Assembly: GCF_041925275.1 (NCBI RefSeq) | Contig: NZ_JBHEUZ010000002.1 | Coordinates: 310,001 to 374,000 of the forward strand | Direction: 5' to 3' | From: Parapedobacter pyrenivorans_A | GTDB lineage: Bacteria > Bacteroidota > Bacteroidia > Sphingobacteriales > Sphingobacteriaceae | DNA length: 64,000 bases | Shown here: piece after piece, positions 16,702-26,984 of the stretch | Layout of the letters: each line of letters opens with the position of its first letter | Numbering within the stretch: position 1 is the stretch's first letter | Translations under genes and position numbers: made by a program | The notes under the pieces: model-generated | Database searches by the model: none | What the model saw: only the letters and a program-made list of their open reading frames with translations | Told to the model about the DNA's origin: nothing

Positions 16702-19452
16702 ATGCTTGCCTTATTGACAAGCTTTTTTATTTGTATTGCCTCCATGTCGTGTACCACATCCGAGAAGGGGGGGAAGAAATACCGGATCGGATTCTCACAA
16801 TGTACAGGTGATCTAAGCTGGCGAAAAGCCACAGTAGATGCACTACAGAGAGAACTCGCCTTTCACCCCGGCGCCGAATTGATCTATAGGAATGCCGGGG
16901 ACAACAGCGACTTACAGGTTGAACAGATCGCGGAGTTGGTCCATTCGGATATTGATATCCTCTTGGTTTCTCCGAACGAGGCTCAGCCCCTGACGGTCGC
17001 GGTAGAACGGGTTTTCAATAGGGGAATACCGGTTATCGTAATCGACCGGAAAATCGCCTCCAACAAGTTCACCTGCTACGTGGGTACGGATAATTACAGT
17101 ATCGGAAAGATGGCGGCAGAGTACATATTAAACACCTTTCCCGATACCGTCAATATCATTGAAATAACAGGCTTGGAGGGCTCTTCGCCCACCAGTGAGC
17201 GGTCGCGGGGATTCCATGAACGTATCGCCCATGAGCGCCGGGTACGAATCAAGGCCAGCGTTGCGGGCGATTGGTTGCAGGAGGGGGCAGAAGCGGCATT
17301 GTTGAAAATAAAGAATATTCTTGCGCCGGGCGATATCATTTTTGCCCAGAATGACCCCATGGTATTGGGCGCGTACGAAGTGTACAAGAGCTTGGGGTAC
17401 GAAAAGGAAGCAAACTTCGTTGGCGTAGATGGATTGCCCGGGCCCGAAGGTGGGATACAATTGGTTTCCGATAAAATTATCCAAGCCACGCTATTGAACC
17501 CAACGGGTGGTGAAGAAGCCATCCAAACCGCTTTCCGGATTCTGGAAAGCGAGCCCTATGAAAAGCAAATCATTTTATCTACGGTTGTTATCGACGAATC
17601 CAATGTCCGGATTTTGAAGTTGCAGACCGATAAGATTGCAAGCTTACAAACTAATATTGAAGACCAACTGGCCTTATTGGCCGAACAAAAGCAACTATAC
17701 AGAAGCCAGAATATCGTGTTGACCGTTCTTGTGGGGGCGCTAGTTCTGGTATTGGTGTTTGGGTCGCTTTCTTATTTTGCTTTACGCCATAAAAAGAAAG
17801 CCAATAAACAACTCGCCGTTCAAAACACCGCCATTTTAAACCAGAGCAGGGAACTCATGGCGATGACAGCCAAAGCCCAAGAAGCAACAGACGCCAAGTT
17901 CAATTTTTTCACCAATATATCGCATGAGTTCAGAACACCCCTAACATTGATCCTCGTTCCGATCGAAGATACGTTGGCCGCCTCCTCACTGTCGTACATA
18001 CACCGGAATAATTTGCAACTGGCAAAGAAAAACGTGCTTCGTCTGCTCCGGCTCGTCAACCAATTGATGGATTTCAGGAAGCTTGAACTCAGTAAAATGA
18101 AAATCCGGGCGACGGAAAACAACTTGGTCCGTTTTGTGGAAGATATTACGGAATCGTTCAGCAAGACAGCAAAGAAAAAAGACATCCACCTGAAAGTGGA
18201 GGCGGCAATCCCCGAGATAAAGCTATGGTTCGACATCAACATGATGGATAAGGTAGTTTTAAACCTTATATCCAATGCATTCAAGTTTACCGGCGAGGGT
18301 GGTTTTATCGGTATTTCGATTAGCAGAAGCGCGGTAGAGGGGCTGGTGAGGATAAGGATCCAGGACACAGGTACGGGGATGACCCCGGAAGCGGCTGCTC
18401 ATGCCTTCGATTTATTTTACGAAGGCCATGAGTTTTCACACCATAGCTCTGGCTTGGGACTGGCCCTGTGTAAGGAGCTTGTCGAATTGCATCACGGAAC
18501 GATTTCAGTCGACAGCGAAAAATGGAGAGGCACCTGTTTCGAGGTTACACTGCCGGAGGGAAGGGATCACCTATTACCTGAAGAGATAAATACGGACGAA
18601 TCGAATTTCCGGATGTCGCCGGATGTTGGGATTTACACGGCCGATGTCGAACCCGTGGTGCTATCCAAGCCCGAAAATGAAGTGGTGGCCAAGGATCACT
18701 CGTTGCTAATCATTGAAGACAGTGCCGAATTAAGGGCATTCCTCAGCGATAAATTGGGTAAGCGATTTGAAATTCATGGGGCGGCCACTGGCAATGCTGG
18801 GTTGAATGCGGCTTATGACATCATTCCCGATGTGATTATTTGCGATGTTGCCCTGCCGGGTACCGACGGACTAGCCGTTACCCACAAATTGAAGAACGAT
18901 ATCCTCACTTCCCATATCCCGATTATCTTGTTATCGTCAAGGGATGGTATCCATCAACGGATCGAGGGGATGAAAAACAAGGCCGACGCATTTATCGGAA
19001 AGCCGTTCAACCTTACGCATCTTGAAGAAACCTTAAACAGCCTATTGTCTAACCGGGATATCCTACGTGCCCATTATACCAGCAAATTGCCTGTAGAGAA
19101 GCGGGCGATTTCCTTGCAGAAAACCGATAGGAAATTCATTAACGAGTTTACGGCGATCGTTGAAAACAATATTTCCAATGAGCATTTCGGACCTGAATAC
19201 ATCGCACAGGAAATGCATATGTCGCGGATGCAACTGTATCGAAAAATCAAATCGTTGATGGGTTACAATGTAAATGATTATATATTGACGGTACGTTTGC
19301 AAAAAGCCAAGTTTTTGCTGTTAAACGAAGCCACTACGATTTCGGACGTTGCTTTTAAAACGGGATTCTCTTCGGCAGCTTATTTTTCGACCGTGTTCAA
19401 ATCGAAATATTCAATAACACCCACAGAATTCCGGAGTAATAATGAAGGTTGA
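16702..19452 (+). CDS. Hybrid two-component sensor with periplasmic sugar-binding ectodomain (fructose-sensor type)
   Basis: A 916-residue single-protein two-component system. A lipoprotein-like signal (MLALLTSFFICIASMSC) precedes a type I periplasmic-binding-protein domain (about 28-330; IGFSQCTGDLSWRKATVDAL, GIPVIVIDRKI). Then come one membrane helix (about 338-360), histidine kinase domains with H408 in SHEFRTPLTLI, N box LNLISNAFKFT and GLGLALCKEL, a receiver with D715 in CDVALPG and the lysine in GKPF, and an AraC-type DNA-binding domain (about 812-915). The same architecture is known in the Bacteroides fructan regulator BT1754, which binds fructose, and here it closes a GH32 locus. Start 16702 has AAAGGG upstream; an ATG at 16657 would overlap the GH32-like gene by 29 bp. 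Confidence 0.93.
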   Translation: MLALLTSFFICIASMSCTTSEKGGKKYRIGFSQCTGDLSWRKATVDALQRELAFHPGAELIYRNAGDNSDLQVEQIAELVHSDIDILLVSPNEAQPLTVAVERVFNRGIPVIVIDRKIASNKFTCYVGTDNYSIGKMAAEYILNTFPDTVNIIEITGLEGSSPTSERSRGFHERIAHERRVRIKASVAGDWLQEGAEAALLKIKNILAPGDIIFAQNDPMVLGAYEVYKSLGYEKEANFVGVDGLPGPEGGIQLVSDKIIQATLLNPTGGEEAIQTAFRILESEPYEKQIILSTVVIDESNVRILKLQTDKIASLQTNIEDQLALLAEQKQLYRSQNIVLTVLVGALVLVLVFGSLSYFALRHKKKANKQLAVQNTAILNQSRELMAMTAKAQEATDAKFNFFTNISHEFRTPLTLILVPIEDTLAASSLSYIHRNNLQLAKKNVLRLLRLVNQLMDFRKLELSKMKIRATENNLVRFVEDITESFSKTAKKKDIHLKVEAAIPEIKLWFDINMMDKVVLNLISNAFKFTGEGGFIGISISRSAVEGLVRIRIQDTGTGMTPEAAAHAFDLFYEGHEFSHHSSGLGLALCKELVELHHGTISVDSEKWRGTCFEVTLPEGRDHLLPEEINTDESNFRMSPDVGIYTADVEPVVLSKPENEVVAKDHSLLIIEDSAELRAFLSDKLGKRFEIHGAATGNAGLNAAYDIIPDVIICDVALPGTDGLAVTHKLKNDILTSHIPIILLSSRDGIHQRIEGMKNKADAFIGKPFNLTHLEETLNSLLSNRDILRAHYTSKLPVEKRAISLQKTDRKFINEFTAIVENNISNEHFGPEYIAQEMHMSRMQLYRKIKSLMGYNVNDYILTVRLQKAKFLLLNEATTISDVAFKTGFSSAAYFSTVFKSKYSITPTEFRSNNEG

Positions 19453-19481
19453 TGGATATCTTAATTAACCCCCCCAAAAAA

Positions 19482-19583
19482 ATGCCTAGCACTGGGTTCA
19501 CCGCCAACCAGAACGCCTCGTACAACAACCAGTTGGATAGTGCACGTTACTATACCACGTGGGTAGAAATGGACATCGAGGTG
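19482..19583 (+). other. Short possible coding remnant between convergent regulators
   Basis: Between the stop of the plus-strand sensor (19452) and that of the minus-strand sensor (19584), an ATG frame encodes TGFTANQNASYNN then QLDSARYYTTWVEMDIE, which looks like protein by composition. After 19584 the frame is antisense to the other sensor. I do not recognise it. It may be debris of a lost gene. No clear terminator hairpin is visible between the two convergent regulators. Confidence 0.2.
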
Positions 19584-22500
19584 CTAACGGCGATACCGAA
19601 TTGCTTTCTCGCCGAAAACCTTTCCGTATTTCCGTTTGTACTCCGATGGTTTCATGCCAAACAGCTTCGAAAATTGATCACGGAAGTATTTGATGTCGTT
19701 GAACCCGGCAGCAAAAGCGGCTTCGTTGATGTTGTGGTTGGTGGTAATGAGTAGCTGTGCCACTTTACGCAGCCGGATAAACCGGATGAATTCATTGGCC
19801 GATTTGCCGGATATGGATTTGATGCGCTTATAAAGGTTTGAATGGCTCATCCCAATTTCGTCGGCCAGCGTTTTCACATTGAAGTCGGGGTTATCTAGTT
19901 GCGCTTCGACAATTTCGATGCACCGCATCAGGAAATCACTATAAGCCGATGGTATTTTATGGTCATTGTTTTGAAACGTGATTTCGTTGTAAAAATACGT
20001 CTGGATTTGATTGCGGCTTTTGCGTATATTGGATACCCGGGCTACCAGTAAATCCTTATCAAACGGCTTGGTGATGTAATCGTCGGCACCGCCTTCTATT
20101 CCCTTCAGTTGTACTTCGGTTGAGGTGCTGGCCGTGAGGAGGATAACCGGAATGTGGCTATATAATGGGTCCTGCTTCAGCTGCGAACACAGGTCGATGC
20201 CCGACAAGCCTTTCATCACCACATCACTGATAACAATATCAGGCTCGTGCGATTTGACGAGTTTCAGGGCATCGTGTCCATTGTCTGCATCGTAAACGGT
20301 AAAATCAGGTTCGAAAATCTGCCGGAGATAGGTACGGATTTGGTCGTTGTCGTCGACCACCAGCATCACGGGATTATCAGAGACGATGGGGGAAAGGTGG
20401 TCGGGTTCCGGAAAGTTCATTTGTTGCCCGATGGTATCCTCGGGATCATCCTGGAGAAGTTCGTTGAGAAAAACGGAATGTTCGCCGACATCTTCAAACA
20501 CCAGATGGCCATCGAATTGGTCCTTTCCATCCGGAAGGCGAAGCATAAAGGTAGTTCCCTCACCCGGCGTACTCGTATACGAAATCGAGCCCTGGTGTGC
20601 TTCGATAAATTGTTTCGTCAGAAACAGGCCGATGCCAAACCCTTCCATACCTTTTTCATTACCGGCGTATTCGCGGTAAAACCGGTTAAACACCGCATTG
20701 CCCGCTTTTGCTGGTATGCCGCAACCGGTATCCGAAATCATCATGTCGATGCCCCCTGCTGCGCGAGCTAGGGTCAGCGTTACGCAACCGTGCTCAGGAG
20801 TGAACTTGATGGCGTTGCTGATGAGGTTAAACAAACAGATCTCCAGCTTCTCGCGGTCGCCGAGAACCTCCGCCCGCTCCAAATCACAGACAAACTGGTA
20901 ATCCAATTGTCGCGATGCGGCCTGTTGCTTAAAACAGAGGAAAACCTCGTGGCATAGGGAAACGAGTTCCAGTTTGACCAACCGAAGTTGATCGGCACCG
21001 CTGTCGGCCCTGCGGAAAAGCAGGAGTTTATCCACCAGGCTGAGCAATCTTCTTGAATTTCGGTACACGTTGCTGAGTTCTTCGGTGTCGGGGGTCTTAT
21101 TGTCCCCGTAGAGCATATCCTTGATGGGGTTTACAATCAAGGTGAGCGGCGTGCGGAATTCGTGCGAAATGTGGGTGAAGAACGCAAGTTTTTTATCGTT
21201 GAGTTTCCGTTCATGCTCCACATCCTTTCGGGCCAGCGCCACTTCATATCGCAATTTTGTCTGGCCTCTGTCGTAAACGATGTAGAGGTATAATGCGCCC
21301 AGGCCGGCCACAATGTACAGGCAATAGGCCCATCCGGTACGCCACCACGGAGGTAATACTGTAATGGGTATCACCCGTTCGTTGGCTATCCACGTGCCAT
21401 TCGCATCGGTTGATTTGATGCGGAGTGTATATGATCCTTCGGTGAGACGCGAATAATGGGCGGTTCGTTGGCCGTCAATGTAGTTCCAGTCGGCATCCCA
21501 TCCTTCCAGAAAATACGCATACTTGATTTTGTCGGGAAAGGAGTACTCCAAAGCGGCAAAACTGAACGTGAGCACCGCTTGCTGATAGGGGAGCTCAAGG
21601 CGGGTCATGGTCAGTAAATCTTCCGTCTGTTTCGGATAACGATCGAACGGCTGGTTGTTTATCCGTAAATCCGTCAGCACAATCCGCGGCGCGCCCACAT
21701 CGAAGCGTAAACTATCGGGGTGGAATATGTTGAATCCCTGGATGCCGCCAAAAACAAATTCCCCCGATTCCAGGCGGAGCGCAGCATTATAGCTGAACTG
21801 GTTGCTTTGCAGACCGTCGGATTCGTAGAAATTCTGGAATATCCGGCCAGCGGGGTCGAACTTCGATAGCCCGTGGTACGTCGAGATCCAGAAGTTGCCA
21901 TCGTTGTCTTCCAGAATGTTGAGTACAACATTGCTGGGCAGTCCATTTTCTTCCGTATAGCGTTTGAATGTTCCGCTTAGTTTATCAAACGCAAGCAGTC
22001 CCCCGCCTTCGGTGCCGATCCAAAGTAGATTTCCCGTCCCTTTATGGATACAGCGCACCGGGTGTCCGATGTCGAAGTGATGCGTGGTTCGGGCGGCCAT
22101 GTCGGCTCGGGTGAGTGCGGTGTAATTGCCAAACCAAAAGAGGTTGCTGTTTTCTTCGTATATACTCAATGCATCGGTTACGCTGATAGCGAAAGGTTCG
22201 AAACGATCCGTCTCCCGGTTTAGCAGGTATATACCACCCCCTTTAAGTGTAGTTGCCCAAACCCGCCCCGTTTTATCTTCGTGGAGTTTCCACACGTATG
22301 GGTAAACACCCTGCGGAGCGACCGAAACACACTCATATCTAGTGAAAGTCCCGCTGTTCCGGTCCCAGCGATTGATGCCGCCGCCATAAGTAGCCGCCCA
22401 AACATCACCCTCGCGGTCGCGCAGTACACTGGTTACGAAGCTATTGCTCAGCGCACCTCTAAGGCTATTTTGCTTGAAGTATTCGTATCGGTCGGCTTTC

Positions 22501-23657
22501 CGGTCCCACCGCATTAATCCACTACCGTCGGTACCAATCCACAGCGACTGATTGTCACCTTCGGCCAAAGAAAGAACGAAATTGTTCCCGCTGATGATGC
22601 CTTCGGGTGTGGGGTGTTTGACCCGTTTGAAGTTCCCCTTATTCGGGTCGATGATGTTTATTCCACCCCGCAGCGTACCTATCCATTGGCGGTGCCGGTC
22701 GTCTTCATACACGGCAAATACGGCCTTGCTTGTCAATATGCCGCCTTCGTCATTCCCCGTGAGGTATTCGAACCCGCCCGTTTGCATATTCATTATGGCG
22801 ATACCACCGCCATCGGTGCCGATCCAAAGCCGGTCGCCTCGCCCTTCGTAGAGCGCGGAGACCGAATTGCTGGGCAGGCCCGACTGCACGTTGTAGTGTG
22901 TGTAAGCGTTGGTCTGCTGTTCGTATTGGAATAGGCCGTACTCGTTACCTATCCAAAGCCGATCGCCGGCGAATGTCATGGCGGCAGCCGTACGGACGTG
23001 GTCCGATACGAGCCGCAATGCGTTTATGTTCTCATCATAGTAGCAAAGGCCGGTATGCTGCACCATCACCCAGAGGTTATCATGTTGGTCGAGGCGGAGC
23101 GTTTGCGCGGTATAATTGGTCCGCTGGCCCTCTTCCATCAGTAATGGGATGGGGTCGGCAACAGGGAGAGCCGATTCCGAAAAGCGCACGGTGAAGACAC
23201 CGCCCCTTTCTCCGGCAGCAAACAACCGTTGGTCGTTTCGTGCCGCGAATCCGGTAATCGCAAACCCGATAGGTACAAGCTCACCGTTTTCGGTGATAAG
23301 GTGTAACCGCTGGAATTCATCGGAACCGCGGCGAATAACCGCTGCCCCGCCCTTGGTGGCTACCCATATATGGCCGGAAGGATCTTCGGTAATGTCGTTG
23401 ATGCGATTGTCGGGCAAGGTGGTGGTATTTCCCGGCTGGTTTTTGTAAATTTTAAACTGATAGCCGTCATACCGGTTTAACCCATCGTAGGTGCCAAACC
23501 ACATAAACCCATGGTGGTCCCGAAATATCTTGGTGACATAGTTGTTGGACAGGCCATGCTCAATGCCGAGGTAGTTGACATCGTTTTTCATATTCGCATA
23601 CACGGTTACACAGGTAAGCATGTAAATGACCGTAATAGCAGACCTTAAGCGTATCAT
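19584..23657 (-). CDS. Hybrid two-component system sensor/regulator with two-propeller ectodomain (HTCS)
   Basis: A 1357-residue HTCS, the usual regulator of Bacteroidota polysaccharide loci. After a signal peptide (AITVIYMLTCVTVYA) the periplasmic part has about a dozen Reg_prop repeats forming beta-propellers (LSNNYVTKIFRDHHGFMWFG, LWIGTDGGGIAIMN, ISTYHGLSKFDP), then a Y_Y_Y domain (YAYFLEGWDADWNYIDG). A membrane helix near 775-795 leads to the histidine kinase (H832 in SHEFRTPLTLI), N box LFNLISNAIKFTPE, a receiver with D1145 in ISDVVMKG, and a C-terminal AraC domain ending near RKYGKVF. It is transcribed divergently from the SusCD tandem at 23899, 241 bp away, and most likely activates that locus after binding its oligosaccharide. 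All phosphotransfer residues are present. Confidence 0.96.
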   Translation of the reverse strand: MIRLRSAITVIYMLTCVTVYANMKNDVNYLGIEHGLSNNYVTKIFRDHHGFMWFGTYDGLNRYDGYQFKIYKNQPGNTTTLPDNRINDITEDPSGHIWVATKGGAAVIRRGSDEFQRLHLITENGELVPIGFAITGFAARNDQRLFAAGERGGVFTVRFSESALPVADPIPLLMEEGQRTNYTAQTLRLDQHDNLWVMVQHTGLCYYDENINALRLVSDHVRTAAAMTFAGDRLWIGNEYGLFQYEQQTNAYTHYNVQSGLPSNSVSALYEGRGDRLWIGTDGGGIAIMNMQTGGFEYLTGNDEGGILTSKAVFAVYEDDRHRQWIGTLRGGINIIDPNKGNFKRVKHPTPEGIISGNNFVLSLAEGDNQSLWIGTDGSGLMRWDRKADRYEYFKQNSLRGALSNSFVTSVLRDREGDVWAATYGGGINRWDRNSGTFTRYECVSVAPQGVYPYVWKLHEDKTGRVWATTLKGGGIYLLNRETDRFEPFAISVTDALSIYEENSNLFWFGNYTALTRADMAARTTHHFDIGHPVRCIHKGTGNLLWIGTEGGGLLAFDKLSGTFKRYTEENGLPSNVVLNILEDNDGNFWISTYHGLSKFDPAGRIFQNFYESDGLQSNQFSYNAALRLESGEFVFGGIQGFNIFHPDSLRFDVGAPRIVLTDLRINNQPFDRYPKQTEDLLTMTRLELPYQQAVLTFSFAALEYSFPDKIKYAYFLEGWDADWNYIDGQRTAHYSRLTEGSYTLRIKSTDANGTWIANERVIPITVLPPWWRTGWAYCLYIVAGLGALYLYIVYDRGQTKLRYEVALARKDVEHERKLNDKKLAFFTHISHEFRTPLTLIVNPIKDMLYGDNKTPDTEELSNVYRNSRRLLSLVDKLLLFRRADSGADQLRLVKLELVSLCHEVFLCFKQQAASRQLDYQFVCDLERAEVLGDREKLEICLFNLISNAIKFTPEHGCVTLTLARAAGGIDMMISDTGCGIPAKAGNAVFNRFYREYAGNEKGMEGFGIGLFLTKQFIEAHQGSISYTSTPGEGTTFMLRLPDGKDQFDGHLVFEDVGEHSVFLNELLQDDPEDTIGQQMNFPEPDHLSPIVSDNPVMLVVDDNDQIRTYLRQIFEPDFTVYDADNGHDALKLVKSHEPDIVISDVVMKGLSGIDLCSQLKQDPLYSHIPVILLTASTSTEVQLKGIEGGADDYITKPFDKDLLVARVSNIRKSRNQIQTYFYNEITFQNNDHKIPSAYSDFLMRCIEIVEAQLDNPDFNVKTLADEIGMSHSNLYKRIKSISGKSANEFIRFIRLRKVAQLLITTNHNINEAAFAAGFNDIKYFRDQFSKLFGMKPSEYKRKYGKVFGEKAIRYRR

Positions 23658-23898
23658 TCTATTATAAAGTTATTCCTCGGTTTGTAAATGTCTGCAAACT
23701 AATTTGGTTATACAAAACGATTGTTGTGGAATACGGCCAAATTTGCCGTTAAGTAGGATTTGTCCCCCCCCTTTTGGCGAGTTTCTCCCCTTTCACCAAT
23801 CAGCGTATAATTGATATTTGCACGATTAAGTTTGTTCGGGCATTTTAATATTGGCTCGGGCGGATGGTAGCTAATGTAGTAAACCAAATATCAGATTT
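23658..23898. promoter_or_regulatory. Divergent promoter region between HTCS and SusC
   Basis: This 241-bp gap must hold the promoters of the minus-strand sensor and the plus-strand SusC operon. On the plus strand TAAGTTTG, about 70 bp before the SusC ATG, matches the TAnnTTTG -7 consensus; no good -33 is evident, as expected for an HTCS-activated promoter. I see no clear repeat that would be the HTCS operator. Confidence 0.4.
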
Positions 23899-26800
23899 AT
23901 GAAGCAATCAAGACATATTAGTATGTTGGTCGGCTTGTGGCTGTGCGCTGTGACGGTGCTGCCCGCACGTGGACAAGCACCCATATCGGGAAAGGTGACG
24001 GGTGCCCAGGGGGAACCCCTGCCGGGGGTTAGCGTACTGGTGCAAGGTACGCCCGACGGGGTAACCACCGACACCGAAGGGCTATACCGGCTGAACGACG
24101 TGTCGCCAAACGCGACGCTCGTATTCCGGTTTATCGGGTACAGCACACAACTGCTTCCGGTGGATGGGCAGACGACCATCAACGTACAGCTGGAAGAAGA
24201 CGCAGCCACCCTTGAAGAGGTAGTGGTGATTGGCTACGGCACGCAGAAAAAGGCGACGTTGACCGGAGCGGTCTCCACAATGGAAGGCGAACAGTTGGTG
24301 CAATCACCCACAGCCAACATTAGTAACTCGTTGGTGGGCCGACTGCCGGGATTGGTAGCGTTGCAGCCCAGTGGCGAACCCGGATACGACCAATCAAGGT
24401 TGAAGATTCGGGGTATTGGTACATTGAATGAAGGTGCCGAATCCGATCCGTTGGTGCTGGTGGACGGTGTTGCACGTAATTTCAATGAAATCGACCCCCA
24501 CGAAATCGAAAACATCAGTATCCTGAAAGATGCCTCGGCCACGGCCGTATTCGGGGTGCGCGGAGCCAACGGGGTTATCCTTATTACCACCAAGTCGGGT
24601 AAATCGGGCAAGCCAAAGATCAGCTATACGGCCAATGTAGGGTTGCAGGCACCCAACAGCCTGCCGGAGATGCTCAATAGCTACGAGTATGCCATGCTGC
24701 ACAACGAGGCCGAAGAGAATATGGGGCGCCAGCAGCTGTTCTTCTCGCCGGAAGACCTGGACGCGTACCGCACGGGTACCGATCCGATATTCAGGCCCAG
24801 CACCGACTGGTACGATATGATTATCCGCGACGTATCCACCCAGCAGCAGCATAACTTCAACATCAACGGCGGCTCGCAGCGCACCCGCTATTTCGTTTCG
24901 GCCGGATATTTTTCCCAAAACGGAGCGTATGATGTGAACGAAGCGCAGCGCGAATTTTCTGCCAATCCGAAATATCAGCGCTACAACTTCCGGTCGAATT
25001 TCGACATGGATTTCAACGATAATTTCTCGGCAACGCTCAAATTGGCCGGCCAAGTGGCCGACATGAATTATCCCGGACAAGGGGCAGGCGAAATCTTCTT
25101 CCGCATGCTTCGGGCTAACCCGCTGATGAACCCCGGTATTGTAGACGGGCGCATCATCGATAACGTGGAAGGGTTGCCGGCCAACATCAACAACCCGTTG
25201 AGCTTCATTACATCCAGCGGCTTCCAACGGAACTTTAACAGTACGCTCAACGCTAACATCGGCCTAAGCCACAAGCTGGGCTTCATTACCGAAGGCCTGT
25301 CGGCCCGGGGGATGCTCGCCTACGACCACTACTACCAGCATTGGGTGCGCCGTAACAAATGGACGGCCACCTACAACATTGTGCGCAATCCAAATAACCC
25401 AGACGAACCTGTATTCATCCGCAACGGGGAGGATACACCGTTTTCATTCAGTGAAGGTTACGGGCGCAACCGGAAGATATACACCGAACTCGCACTGGAT
25501 TATGCCCGCTCCTTTGGTGACCACCGCGTTACCGGCCTGTTGTTATATATGCAGGAAAAAGCACACAACCCTTCGTATGCGTATGCCGTTCCCATGGGCT
25601 ACGTCGGCACGGTGGCCCGCGCCACCTACGGGTATGCGGGGCGGTATCTCACCGAGTTCAATATGGGGTATAACGGCTCCGAGAACTTTCCTGAAAACAA
25701 ACGATACGGCTTTTTCCCCTCGTTTTCACTGGGCTGGGTGGTTACCGAAGAGCCTTTTATGCCCAAAGATGGGCTGATTAGCTTCCTTAAAATACGGGGG
25801 TCGTACGGGGAGGTGGGCAACGACAAAATCGGTGGTGAGCGCTTCCTATATTTACCGGATGTGTTTAACTACGCTGGGGGCTACCATTTCGGCGACGCCA
25901 ATGCCGGCAATGTGCAATGGTATGGTGGTTCACAGGAAGGGAAAGTAGGCAACCCGAACGTAACGTGGGAACGCGCCCGGAAAAGCAACATAGGATTGGA
26001 GTTGAACCTGGCCGACGACATGATTGGCATTGTAGGCGACGTGTTCCATGAACAGCGCGACAACATCCTGTCTTACCTAGGCACCGTACCCGATCTGGTA
26101 CAGGCCCCGCTACCCCCGGCCAACATCAGCTCGGTGGAAAATCGCGGGTTTGAGGTAGAGGTTAATTTCCGGCACCATATCAATGCCCTCAACTACTGGG
26201 TGAAAGCCAACTACACCTATGCGAAGAACGAGATTCTTTTTATGGACGAGCCCACCCGGCCCTTCGACTACTTGCGCGAAACGGGCCGGCCGGTTGGCCA
26301 GTTTTTCGGCCTTACTAGCGATGGCATTTACAATACCACCGAGGAAATCGAAAACAGCGGCATCACTTCCTGGGCGTGGGGAACGCCCCAGCCGGGCGAT
26401 ATCCGCTATATCGATCGCAATGGCGATGGGGCGCTCAACGATTATGACCGCGGACCGATTGGATTCTCTACATTCCCACAAGGCGTATATGGCGTTGCCC
26501 TTGGGTTTGATTACAAAGGGTTTGATTTCTCGGTGCTGTTCCAAGGTACCGATAAGGCATCGTTTTACCTGAATGAAATGGCGGCGTGGCCGTTTGATAC
26601 GGATTGGGGCAGTGCGCAGAAAACACACCTGGAGCGGTGGACCCCCGAGCGCTATGCAAATGGCGAAACCATTACGTTCCCACGGGTGGAGCTGTCGCCC
26701 ACGCCGGGTAAGCATAATTATACCCAATCGGATTTCTGGCTGGAAGACGGCCGTTACCTGCGGGTGAAGAACGCCGAACTTGCGTACCGCTTTAGCGGGC

Positions 26801-26967
26801 CTTTCCTTGCCCAGATGGGTGTAAGCCATGTACGCGTGTTTGCCAATGGCAACAACCTGCTTACGTGGAGCAGCGTGCGGCATTTCGATCCCGAATCGCC
26901 CAGTGGCCGCGGCCAATTCTACCCGCAGATGCGGGTGTATAACTTTGGGGTAAACGTACAATTCTAA
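23899..26967 (+). CDS. SusC-family TonB-dependent transporter
   Basis: A complete SusC importer of 1022 residues. It has a signal peptide (LVGLWLCAVTVLPARGQA), the carboxypeptidase-like domain ISGKVTGAQGEPLPGVSV, the TonB-box region EEVVVIGYGTQKKATLTGA, a plug with FGVRGANGVILITTK, and a 22-strand barrel including GSENFPENKRYGFFPSFSLG, ending in FGVNVQF. SusD follows after 17 bp, then a second SusC/SusD pair. Transcription is probably driven from the gap shared with the divergent HTCS. From the neighbouring GH43 galactanase-like fusion, the substrate may be a galactan or arabinogalactan; that is inference only. Confidence 0.96.
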   Translation: MKQSRHISMLVGLWLCAVTVLPARGQAPISGKVTGAQGEPLPGVSVLVQGTPDGVTTDTEGLYRLNDVSPNATLVFRFIGYSTQLLPVDGQTTINVQLEEDAATLEEVVVIGYGTQKKATLTGAVSTMEGEQLVQSPTANISNSLVGRLPGLVALQPSGEPGYDQSRLKIRGIGTLNEGAESDPLVLVDGVARNFNEIDPHEIENISILKDASATAVFGVRGANGVILITTKSGKSGKPKISYTANVGLQAPNSLPEMLNSYEYAMLHNEAEENMGRQQLFFSPEDLDAYRTGTDPIFRPSTDWYDMIIRDVSTQQQHNFNINGGSQRTRYFVSAGYFSQNGAYDVNEAQREFSANPKYQRYNFRSNFDMDFNDNFSATLKLAGQVADMNYPGQGAGEIFFRMLRANPLMNPGIVDGRIIDNVEGLPANINNPLSFITSSGFQRNFNSTLNANIGLSHKLGFITEGLSARGMLAYDHYYQHWVRRNKWTATYNIVRNPNNPDEPVFIRNGEDTPFSFSEGYGRNRKIYTELALDYARSFGDHRVTGLLLYMQEKAHNPSYAYAVPMGYVGTVARATYGYAGRYLTEFNMGYNGSENFPENKRYGFFPSFSLGWVVTEEPFMPKDGLISFLKIRGSYGEVGNDKIGGERFLYLPDVFNYAGGYHFGDANAGNVQWYGGSQEGKVGNPNVTWERARKSNIGLELNLADDMIGIVGDVFHEQRDNILSYLGTVPDLVQAPLPPANISSVENRGFEVEVNFRHHINALNYWVKANYTYAKNEILFMDEPTRPFDYLRETGRPVGQFFGLTSDGIYNTTEEIENSGITSWAWGTPQPGDIRYIDRNGDGALNDYDRGPIGFSTFPQGVYGVALGFDYKGFDFSVLFQGTDKASFYLNEMAAWPFDTDWGSAQKTHLERWTPERYANGETITFPRVELSPTPGKHNYTQSDFWLEDGRYLRVKNAELAYRFSGPFLAQMGVSHVRVFANGNNLLTWSSVRHFDPESPSGRGQFYPQMRVYNFGVNVQF

Positions 26968-26984
26968 CCGCAATACGTAAACAA

